Positions 1 to 5,281 of a DNA stretch of 6,741 nucleotides are shown one piece after another (the stretch's first letter is position 1; every line of letters begins with the position of its first letter). A model generated the notes under the pieces. The model saw nothing but the letters and a program-made list of their open reading frames with translations, made no database searches and was not told the origin of the DNA. The translations under genes and the position numbers were made by a program. This DNA comes from an uncultured Desulfobacterales bacterium (GTDB lineage: Bacteria > Desulfobacterota > Desulfobacteria > Desulfobacterales > JAFDCJ01): contig CALZJV010000383.1 of assembly GCA_945787595.1 (NCBI GenBank), positions 1 to 6,741 on the forward strand, in the 5' to 3' direction.

Positions 1-135
1 GCCATCCAGTGTTACGTATCGTTTGACGGCAGCAAGCGGGTCTACATGTTGGAGAGCCTGCTCGGCGATATCGAGTGCTGTTTCCCGTCCTTTTATAAAA
101 CCATGGGAAAGCAATTCCGAACGATTTTTAATCAT
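1..135 (-). CDS. Probable glycerate 2-kinase, N-terminal fragment (cut by window edge)
   Basis: On the minus strand an ATG at 135-133 opens 45 codons that run off the window start in frame. The peptide begins MIKNRSELLSHG and continues through GRETALDIAEQAL, VDPLAAVKRYV and TLDG. This matches from memory the N-terminus of the GckA/DUF4147 glycerate 2-kinase family: a helical 'ALDIxExxLxxxDPxxAVxRxxxLDG' start ahead of the catalytic part. The enzyme phosphorylates D-glycerate with ATP to 2-phosphoglycerate in the cytoplasm. An in-frame stop lies nine codons upstream (160-162), so the ATG at 135 is the best start, although no clear Shine-Dalgarno precedes it. It lies downstream of the enolase-family gene on the same strand, about 355 nt away, and its product is enolase's substrate. 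Only about a tenth of the protein is visible, so catalytic residues cannot be checked and the call rests on the N-terminal pattern alone. Confidence 0.55.
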   Translation of the reverse strand, partial: MIKNRSELLSHGFIKGRETALDIAEQALQHVDPLAAVKRYVTLDG

Positions 136-168
136 TTTGATACGTGTCGACTGTTTTTTTTAACCTGG

Positions 169-335
169 AACGTTGGGTCTTGGTTCTAAAATGGGCCAAT
201 AGCGGTACAACAAAATGTTTATAACCACGAAACACACAAAACAAACGAAAAGATCGACCTAATTTTATTTCGTGTCATTTCGTTTGTTTCGTGGTTTGAA
301 TAAAATGGCCGAGGTTAGAATCAACCCCGAACGTT
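169..335. repeat. Long imperfect inverted repeat (outer arms of a nested palindromic element)
   Basis: The segment 169-199 is an imperfect inverted copy of 305-335. The outer 21 bp of each arm (169-189 and 315-335) are equal in length and match at 17 of 21 positions; the inner ten positions match at about six. AACGTT marks the outer tip of each arm and TTAGAA lies in the middle. The arms enclose about 105 bp holding a second inverted repeat. It sits in the gene-free gap between the enolase-family gene and the glycerate kinase start. It carries no ORF and no transposase. It could be a non-autonomous mobile palindrome, a dispersed repeat, or a structured RNA segment in a minus-strand transcript; the sequence does not decide. 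Confidence 0.6.
223..296. repeat. Inner hairpin repeat (AACCACG...CGTGGTT)
   Basis: AAACAAACGAAA (239-250) is perfectly complementary to TTTCGTTTGTTT (278-289). AACCACG (223-229) pairs with CGTGGTT (290-296), giving 19 pairs with a 9-nt left bulge (230-238) and a 27-nt loop. In another register, twelve bases 223-234 pair perfectly with 285-296. The 'accacgaaacac' flavour resembles short dispersed intergenic repeats I recall from Desulfobacterota and other environmental genomes. No U-tract directly follows on either strand, so it is not a typical intrinsic terminator. Confidence 0.65.
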
Positions 336-433
336 GATCCCCCTGGCCCAGACCTGACTTTACGTTGCACAATTACTTAAACACATATTTAGGAACCTGA
401 CACGGACTGTACTATGCTCTTATAAGTCGCACT

Positions 434-460
434 CTCCGAGGCGTAGGCTACGAGCCGGAG
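434..460. other. GC-rich stem-loop downstream of the enolase-family gene
   Basis: CTCCG (434-438) pairs with CGGAG (456-460). The interior contains two competing small hairpins: CGTAG/CTACG around 447, and GGCT-acg-AGCC (446-456). On the minus strand it lies about 30-55 nt past the enolase stop, where a terminator could be, but no T-run follows. It may be a processing or protective stem, or part of a repeat. The remainder of 336-490 shows nothing I recognise. Confidence 0.35.
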
Positions 461-490
461 GCCAGGGCGGGCTGAACCGCTCAACCTAGG

Positions 491-1745
491 TTATTGTTTA
501 TAGTTTTCCCCGGCATAAATCGCTGCCGATCCGAGCTCCGATTCGATCTCCATAAATCGGTTATAATTGGTTCCCCGGTCGGAGCCCCGGATACCTCCGG
601 TCTTAAACAAGGTCGCATTAAAGGCAACGCTGATATCAGACAGGATGCTGTCTTCAGTCTCACCTGATCGCTCCGACATCACCACGGCGAAATTATGTTT
701 CCAGTGCTTCCGTCAATGTTCCTATCTGATTTACTTTACAGAGAGTGGCGTTGGCGGCCCCCAGCGTCAGCCCTTTTTGGATCCGCTTTATATTGGTGGC
801 GAACATATCATCGCCAATGATCAGATGATCGCTGAATTCCTGGGTCAATTTCTTCATGCCCTCCAAATCATTTTCATGCAGGGGATCTTCGATGGACACG
901 ATGGACGGATAATCGCCTAAAAGTTGCCCAATAAACTCAACAAGGTCATCTCTCGTTTTTTGAGAACCCTCAAAGTTATAATTGTCCTTTTCAGGATTGT
1001 AAAACCCGGTTGCCGCAAAATCAAGTCCGTAAACGACCTTGTCGGTATATGCCGAGCGATCCACCGCTTCAAGCAGTAGATCCATAGCACGACGGGTGGA
1101 GGATATTGGCGGTGCAAATCCACCGTCCTCGCTACTGTTGGTAGCATTTTTGCCTAATTTTTCGAGCAATATATCCTTTAGATTATAAAAAATTTCACAT
1201 AATATCCGAACAGATTCGCAAAAGGTTGCTGCACCAATAGGCATAACGCAAAATTCCTGAATGTCGAGGCCATTGCCCGCATGCAGCCCGCCATTGATCA
1301 AACTGGCCTGAGGTACCGGCAGCACCCGGGCATCTGTATTCAAATATTTATAAAGCGTTAATCGGCTGGCGGCCGCGGCGGCCGCGGCAACCGCCAGGGA
1401 GACACCGAGAATGGCGTTGGCACCCAGCTTTGATTTATTCCCGGTCCCATCCAGTTCGAGCATTAAATAATCGATGTCATCCTGACGGGTGGCGTCTGAA
1501 CCCTTTAGTTTCGGCCTAAGGATTTCATGGATATTTTGAATGGCCTTGCGCACACCTTTGCCGCGGTAACGTGTATCTTCGTCACGAATTTCCTTTGCTT
1601 CATGCGAACCTGTGGATGACCCGCAGGGGACATCTGCCCTGCCCCAGAATTTACGATCGACACAAACATTCACCCGAACAGTGGGCATTCCGCGGTTATC
1701 AATGATCTCAAGGGCTTTAATGTCAGTGATGGCATATTTTGTCAT
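491..1745 (-). pseudogene. Enolase-family gene (phosphopyruvate hydratase-like), frameshifted near the 3' end
   Basis: Enolase interconverts 2-phosphoglycerate and phosphoenolpyruvate with Mg2+ in the cytoplasm. The ATG at 1745-1743 gives MTKYAITDIKALEIIDNRG, the usual enolase N-terminus. Family landmarks follow in order: GSSTGSHEA loop, KLGANAILGVSLA, DIQEFCVMP, DGGFAPPI, LDFAATGFY (metal Asp), SIEDPL (metal Glu), IGDDMF (metal Asp) and KVNQIGTLTEAL (catalytic Lys). After LET the frame stops at 693-695. The missing C-terminus resumes in another frame at about 694 as KHNFAVVMSERSGETED, then FKTGG (Lys) and DRGTNYNRFMEIESELG, ending at TAA 491-493. Canonical enolases have about six residues (WKLAKK-like) between these parts, so a deletion near 20 nt is inferred. 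Also odd: Glu replaces the active-site His of SHRSGETED, Asp replaces Glu of DEGGFAP, and a seven-alanine run is encoded by a tandem GCGGCCGCG. Without the frameshift, length would be normal (about 425 aa). If expressed, the product lacks the C-terminal active-site part. Confidence 0.85.
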
Positions 1746-1751
1746 ATTTTT

Positions 1752-1781
1752 ATTAAATTTTGCTTGATTGTAAACTGTCAA
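1752..1781 (-). promoter_or_regulatory. Candidate sigma70-type promoter for the enolase-family gene
   Basis: On the minus strand TTGACA (complement of 1776-1781) is followed after 18 bp by TTTAAT (complement of 1752-1757), matching -35 at 6/6 and -10 at 5/6. Transcription would begin near 1745, essentially at the ATG. That would explain the lack of a Shine-Dalgarno in front of this gene and suggests a leaderless or nearly leaderless message. Inferred from sequence only. Confidence 0.4.
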
Positions 1782-1792
1782 CAATTTACAAT
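1767..1792. promoter_or_regulatory. Inverted repeat ATTGTAAA-N10-TTTACAAT, possible operator
   Basis: Two perfect 8-bp arms, 1767-1774 and 1785-1792, are separated by 10 bp, a spacing of about two helical turns centre to centre, as expected for a dimeric regulator. It covers the candidate -35 box of the minus-strand promoter, so bound protein would probably repress. No regulator gene is in the window. Confidence 0.4.
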
Positions 1793-1881
1793 TGTACTCA
1801 TCCTGTGTCAACCACTATTGTCGCAATCGTGCACCAAAGCATTCTCTGCGGTTGGTTGAAAACCTGAATTGAATAATTTTT

Positions 1882-1959
1882 TAATTGATTTGCAGCGGTC
1901 TCTTGAGTATGACGTAAAAGCCATATATGGCTAGGGGTGATTTAAATATAAATCAATTA
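1882..1959. repeat. Inverted repeat TAATTGATTT...AAATCAATTA upstream of the first methyltransferase gene
   Basis: The 10-bp arms 1882-1891 and 1950-1959 are perfectly complementary and flank the palindrome at 1919-1932. The second arm is followed by a very AT-rich run (1941-2000) containing TATAAA (1975-1980) and TATGAT (1993-1998) as possible -10 boxes, neither with a good -35. This is the likely promoter and control region of the gene at 2013, but no promoter can be fixed with confidence. AT-rich composition makes chance pairing easier. Confidence 0.35.
1919..1932. promoter_or_regulatory. Perfect 14-bp palindrome AGCCATATATGGCT, possible operator
   Basis: The 14 bases read identically on both strands. 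It is centred about 87 bp upstream of the ATG at 2013, in the divergent region between the enolase-family gene and the MttB-family cluster. The position suits an upstream activator or repressor site. No cognate regulator is visible. Confidence 0.4.
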
Positions 1960-2012
1960 TTTTTTATACGATTCTATAAACTTTAACAACTATATGATAA
2001 ATAGGATATAAC

Positions 2013-3491
2013 ATGAAAAGAATGTCTAGAAGCGGTATCGGAACCACCGCTGGTTTTGGATTAGGGGCATTTTCCAAGGATGAGCTGGATTCCATACACT
2101 ATGCCACGCTTCAGATCTTCCAGGATACCGGCATCAAGGTGATGAATGAAGAAGCCCTAGAAATATTTCACGGCGGGGGATGTGACGTTGAACGCTTCAA
2201 TGGATACGGTATAGTGAAGATACCATCCTATGTAGTTGAAGAATGTGCTTTCTGGGCGCCCCGCTCAATCGTCTATGATGCCCGCGAGCCCGATAAGGAT
2301 TTCGTCGCCGAACCCAACCGCGTAGGTTTTACAACTTTTGGCGGGTGCATCAACGTCGTAGACCCGCATACCCGCAAAATTCGGCCGGCAACCAAAAAAG
2401 ACTGCGGTGAAATTGCCCGAGTATGCGATTCTCTGAGTGAAATTTGTATGGTTACTAGAAGCGTCAACTCAACGGATGTCCCGCAAAGGGCCCTATCCGT
2501 CCATAACCTGGAGGCGCTGTTAAGAAATACCGGCAAGCATATTTTTCTAGGCGCTGATTCACCCCGCTCCTTAGAGGTAATGATACAACTCGCTTCAGTG
2601 GCCGCAGGTGGCCGGGACAATTTCATCAAACGACCGAGTTTTACCCCCAGCATTTGTCCCATAAGCCCGCTCACCCTTCCGGATAATTCCTGCAACGTGA
2701 TTATTAGTTCCGCAAGATCGGGTTTAGGCGTCCTGGTGCTTCCCATGGCGCTATCCGGCGGAACATCGTCCGCCACCCTGGCCGGTACCCTCGTAACCCA
2801 CAACACCGAAGTATTGAGCGGCATTATCCTGGCCCAACTGACAAAAAAGGGGGTGGCCTGCACCTATGGCAGTACCAGCACCATCCTGGATTTAAGATTT
2901 GGTACCTCAGCCATCGGCTCGCCTGAATACGGCATGATCAACGCCTCCATAGCCAAGCTGGCCCAATACTATCGTCTGCCCAGTTATGTCGGCGGAGGTG
3001 CTTCCGACAGCAAGATACCGGATATCCAGTCCGGATATGAATTTACCCTCAGCGCCACACTGACTGCCTTGGCGGGCGGAAATATCGTGTTTGGATCCGG
3101 GGTCCTGGAACAGGGTTTGACAATTGATTTTGCCAAGCTGGTAATGGATGCCGAAATGATCAGAATGATTCAGGTTGCCATTGGCGGTATAGAAATTTCC
3201 GATGACAAGCTGGCGATGGATGTGATCCATGAGGTTGGACCCGGTGGCGCCTATATAACCCATGAGCACAGTCTTCGTTCCATGAGGAGTCAGTCCCATT
3301 CAAAGTTATTTGACCGCAGGTCGCGCAGCGACTGGATGGAAGTTTCCAATGGGGCATCCATGCGTGAAAGGGCCTATGAGGCCGCTATTGACATAATCCA
3401 AAACCATAAGCCTTACCCGCTGCCGGTAGGTGCCTCGGAAACCATGGACGAAATCATAAAAGAATTTGAGAAAGAGCTCGGTATCGCGTAA
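2013..3491 (+). CDS. MttB-superfamily methyltransferase without pyrrolysine (MtgB-like quaternary-amine:corrinoid methyltransferase)
   Basis: This 492-residue protein spans the whole trimethylamine methyltransferase superfamily (TIM-barrel, cytoplasmic), close to the 495 aa I recall for methanogen MttB. Landmarks are DELDSIHYATLQIFQDTGIKV near the N-terminus, CPISPLTLPDN, MALSGGTSSATLAGTLVTHN, YGSTSTILDLR, then YVGGGASDSKIPD and the late FDRRSRSDW. The base of the barrel pocket that carries pyrrolysine in MttB (AGG-Pyl-GDSK in its neighbours) is GGG-Ala330-SDSK here, with codon GCT at 3000-3002 and no UAG anywhere in the frame. Characterised non-pyrrolysine members demethylate glycine betaine (MtgB), proline betaine (MtpB), carnitine (MtcB) or gamma-butyrobetaine (MtyB) onto a corrinoid protein. 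The substrate here cannot be assigned. The ATG at 2013 has TAGGA six bases upstream; ATG at 2022 is a weaker alternative. It ends TAA with a TAG directly after. It leads a tandem set of three paralogues. Confidence 0.88.
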   Translation: MKRMSRSGIGTTAGFGLGAFSKDELDSIHYATLQIFQDTGIKVMNEEALEIFHGGGCDVERFNGYGIVKIPSYVVEECAFWAPRSIVYDAREPDKDFVAEPNRVGFTTFGGCINVVDPHTRKIRPATKKDCGEIARVCDSLSEICMVTRSVNSTDVPQRALSVHNLEALLRNTGKHIFLGADSPRSLEVMIQLASVAAGGRDNFIKRPSFTPSICPISPLTLPDNSCNVIISSARSGLGVLVLPMALSGGTSSATLAGTLVTHNTEVLSGIILAQLTKKGVACTYGSTSTILDLRFGTSAIGSPEYGMINASIAKLAQYYRLPSYVGGGASDSKIPDIQSGYEFTLSATLTALAGGNIVFGSGVLEQGLTIDFAKLVMDAEMIRMIQVAIGGIEISDDKLAMDVIHEVGPGGAYITHEHSLRSMRSQSHSKLFDRRSRSDWMEVSNGASMRERAYEAAIDIIQNHKPYPLPVGASETMDEIIKEFEKELGIA

Positions 3492-3494
3492 TAG

Positions 3495-3546
3495 TTCACC
3501 GCAGAGTCGCAAAGGACGCAAAGGGAAGGTGGAATATCCCTTCTGC
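3495..3546. repeat. Intergenic repeat with tandem 9-mers and stem-loop (CACCGCAGAG... family)
   Basis: Starting three bases after the stop of the first methyltransferase gene, the sequence reads CACCGCAGAG, then two tandem 9-mers, CGCAAAGGA (3508-3516) and CGCAAAGGG (3517-3525). GCAAAGGGA (3518-3526) pairs with 3537-3546 as nine pairs with one bulged C (3543) and a 10-nt loop. There is no T-tract, so a standard terminator is unlikely. The 'accgcagag-cgcaaagg' pattern is one I recall as a short repeat scattered between genes in many environmental bacterial genomes. The following 3547-3615 shows nothing I recognise. Confidence 0.55.
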
Positions 3547-3615
3547 TAATTCGTTAGAAAGCGAAGCGGACATGAAGGGCAGAAAGGGAAAATCCAATGC
3601 CTTCATGAAAAGAAA

Positions 3616-3628
3616 ACGATCGGATCGT
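3616..3628. promoter_or_regulatory. 13-bp palindrome ACGATC-G-GATCGT
   Basis: Perfect 6-bp arms with one central base, 76 bp upstream of the second methyltransferase ATG. It could be a small operator or chance; no -35/-10 pair is evident beside it. Confidence 0.25.
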
Positions 3629-3648
3629 GATGGATATCAATAGATATT

Positions 3649-3676
3649 CAATCATCAATCGTCAATCTTCAATTCC
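3649..3676 (+). repeat. Tandem heptamer repeat CAATCNT (four units)
   Basis: The units are CAATCAT, CAATCGT, CAATCTT and a degraded CAATTCC, head to tail, each seven bases. The array ends 27 bases before the ATG at 3704. It is too short and too periodic for CRISPR. Such arrays can change length by slippage, which here would alter the leader of the pyrrolysine gene. Confidence 0.6.
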
Positions 3677-3690
3677 GGCTTGTCCGGGTT

Positions 3691-3696
3691 AGGAGG
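3691..3696 (+). promoter_or_regulatory. Shine-Dalgarno AGGAGG fixing the start at 3704
   Basis: A full-consensus AGGAGG sits seven bases before the ATG at 3704. It argues against the upstream in-frame TTG at 3680, which would place the ribosome site inside the coding region. No convincing promoter was seen in 3492-3690, so this gene may be cotranscribed with the preceding one. Confidence 0.85.
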
Positions 3697-3703
3697 TTTA
3701 AGT

Positions 3704-5170
3704 ATGTTACGCAAACGAAAGGCCGGAATAAAACGCAATTCAGGGTTCAGCCTGAATGTCATGACCGATGATGAGGCCCATGAAATTCATCTGGCCACCC
3801 TGGAAGTGCTGAAGGAAACCGGTGTCTTTGTTGAAAGCGAGGAGGCCCTGGAGGTATTGGACGGCGGCGGCTGCCGGATCGACCCCAAAACCAAAACCGT
3901 TAAATTTCCTGCCTGGGTGGTGGAAGATGCCATCCGCTCGGCACCGGCAAGCTTTATCGCATGTGGACGCAGACCCGAAGATGACGTCGCCCTGGAGGAT
4001 AACCGGGTTACGTTTACCAATTTCGGCGAAGGCATCATGTTCGTCGATCCTTACACCGGCGAACACAGAGACACCACCAAGGCGGATATAGAGAAAGCAG
4101 CTCGAATTATCGACGCTCTGGAGCATATCGAAACCTATGAACGCGCCATGTGTTCCCACGATAAACCCCCCCAGGTCCAGGCCATCCATAACGCCGAGGC
4201 ATCCCTGATCAACACGACCAAGCACCACTGGCTGTGTCCGGTGGACCACAGTCAAGCACCCAAAATCATTGAAATGTGTGCGGCTATTGCCGGAGGCAGG
4301 GACAAACTCAGAGAGCGCCCCCTGCTCACCTTTACCACCTGTCCCATCAGTCCTCTCAAATTGCCTGTGCATCACTGCGAAATCATAATGGAGGCCGCCG
4401 CAAACGGGCTAGCGGTAAATGTCATCGGGATGGCCCTGTCCGGAGCTTCCAGCCCGATCCATCCGGCGGGAACGCTGGTAATTCAAAATTGTGAGCTCCT
4501 GTCCAGTCTGGTTTTAAGTCAGCTATCCAGCAAAGGGACACCGTTTATCTATGGTAGTTCAACCTGCCCCATGGATCTGAGAATGGCCACGGCCACCGTG
4601 GGGTCTCCAGAACTTGCCATGATCAGCGCGGCCGTGGCGAGGTTGGCGCGTTATTACAGTTTGCCGTGCTTTGTGGCCGGCGGGTAGGGCGACAGCAAAG
4701 TGGTTGATGCCCAGTCGGGTCATGAAAAAACCATCACAAGCATGTTACCGGCGTTGGCAGGGGCCAACGTCATCTACGGTTTGGGAATGCTTGAGATGGG
4801 AATCACCTTCGACCTGGCTCAACTCGTGCTGGATCACGAAATCGCCGGCATGGTGTTGCATTCGCTCGACGGGATCGTGGTCAATGACGAAACGCTCTCG
4901 GTGGATGTCATTCGGGAGCTAGGCATCGGTAAAGACTATATGTCCCATGAGAGTACATATAAACACATGAGATCCCAATCCCAGACTCAAATTATCGACC
5001 GCAGGATGCGTGAGGACTGGGAGATCGCCGGCAGCACGGATGCATACAAACGTGCCCATGACAGAATGATAGAAATTCTGGAAACCTATGAGCCCCCGCC
5101 GTTGCCGGCCAATGTACTGAATACAATTCAATCCATTGTTGAAGAAGCCGAAAAAGAGTTGGTGTGTTGA
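3704..5170 (+). CDS. mttB: Trimethylamine:corrinoid methyltransferase MttB, pyrrolysine-containing (UAG read through)
   Basis: MttB demethylates trimethylamine and methylates its cognate corrinoid protein (MttC); in bacteria the methyl group normally goes on to tetrahydrofolate. The frame runs from ATG 3704 to TGA 5168-5170, 488 residues, broken only by TAG at 4685-4687 (codon 328). Downstream codons stay in the same frame. The junction [23 protein letters not shown] aligns gap-free with the methanogen MttB pyrrolysine site as I recall it (YVAGS-Pyl-SDAKVPDDQAGHEKT). The landmarks continue: [19 protein letters not shown] and IDRRMREDW. Before the UAG come CPISPLKLP, MALSGASSPIHPAGTL and YGSSTCPMDLR. 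The gene has a perfect AGGAGG and ends collinearly with its downstream paralogue. A routine caller would split it into two CDSs. The specific substrate is inferred from the family; other methylated amines remain possible. Pyrrolysine insertion needs pyl genes not present in this window. Confidence 0.9.
4685..4687 (+). other. In-frame UAG, predicted pyrrolysine codon 328
   Basis: This is the only in-frame stop between 3704 and 5168. It lies in the GG-UAG-GDSK motif, matching the catalytic pyrrolysine of MttB. Conserved family sequence continues for 160 codons beyond it, so it is not a real end. Confidence 0.92.
4687..4712 (+). other. Candidate stem-loop starting at the UAG (possible recoding-context hairpin)
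   Basis: GGGC, whose first G is the last base of UAG (4687-4690), pairs with GCCC (4709-4712). A G-T wobble and one A-A mismatch follow, then CAGC (4693-4696) pairs with GTTG (4703-4706, one wobble) around a six-base loop AAAGTG. It recalls the idea of a PYLIS-type element 3' of pyrrolysine codons. The paired bases also encode conserved Gly and Ala-Gln residues, so protein constraint may explain the lower stem. Confidence 0.3.
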
Positions 5171-5230
5171 TACCGACTGTTCGATGTGATCAAAAACTGG
5201 ATCAGTTGTTGCCACGATCTCAAATGACCG

Positions 5231-5259
5231 AGGACATCCTTATATGGATTAATTATAAT
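5231..5259 (+). promoter_or_regulatory. Candidate promoter for the third methyltransferase gene
   Basis: AGGACA (5231-5236, 4/6 to TTGACA) is followed by a 17-bp spacer and a perfect TATAAT (5254-5259). Transcription would start near 5266, directly ahead of the ribosome site. The 111-nt gap after the preceding stop leaves room for independent transcription, but cotranscription is not excluded. Confidence 0.4.
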
Positions 5260-5266
5260 TTATTTC

Positions 5267-5276
5267 AAAGGAGGTG
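5267..5276 (+). promoter_or_regulatory. Strong Shine-Dalgarno AAAGGAGGTG supporting a TTG start
   Basis: A ten-base anti-16S match ends five bases before TTG at 5282. No ATG lies at a usable distance, and starting at the TTG puts the UAG at codon 328 exactly as in the upstream paralogue. Together these support the rare TTG start. Confidence 0.85.
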
Positions 5277-5281
5277 CAAAC

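Noticed and set aside
1369..1386. Tandem GCGGCCGCG duplication as an insertion mutation in the enolase-family gene
   Set aside because: The resulting seven-alanine run replaces the usual residues without changing the spacing between flanking conserved blocks, so it is not an added segment.
1746..1811. TTG start at 1811 giving a 22-residue N-terminal extension of the enolase-family gene
   Set aside because: The extension has no enolase similarity, and the best promoter lies within it; ATG 1745 gives the family's usual N-terminus.
1808..1859. Inverted repeat TCAACCA...TGGTTGA
   Set aside because: Only seven bases per arm with a 38-base gap and no promoter relation; easily chance.
3508..3546. 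Intrinsic terminator after the first methyltransferase gene
   Set aside because: The stem is bulged and is not followed by a T-run.
3649..3676. CRISPR array
   Set aside because: Seven-base contiguous units without spacers are a simple tandem repeat.
3680..3703. TTG start adding eight residues to the second methyltransferase
   Set aside because: The AGGAGG at 3691 lies inside this extension and is ideally placed for ATG 3704.
3492..3703. tRNA-Pyl or another small RNA gene in the intergenic gaps (also 5171-5281 and 136-490)
   Set aside because: I saw no cloverleaf with a CTA anticodon and no typical T-loop sequence in these gaps.
3740..4375. Long minus-strand frame (211 aa) opposite the second methyltransferase gene
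   Set aside because: Shadow of the GC-periodic coding strand; no recognisable protein pattern. Same for the minus frame 2273-2863 and the plus frame 567-920 opposite the enolase.
4700..5170. A separate 156-aa gene after the TAG at 4685
   Set aside because: It is in the same frame as the upstream part and encodes the C-terminal third of MttB, with no Shine-Dalgarno; it is the same gene read through UAG.
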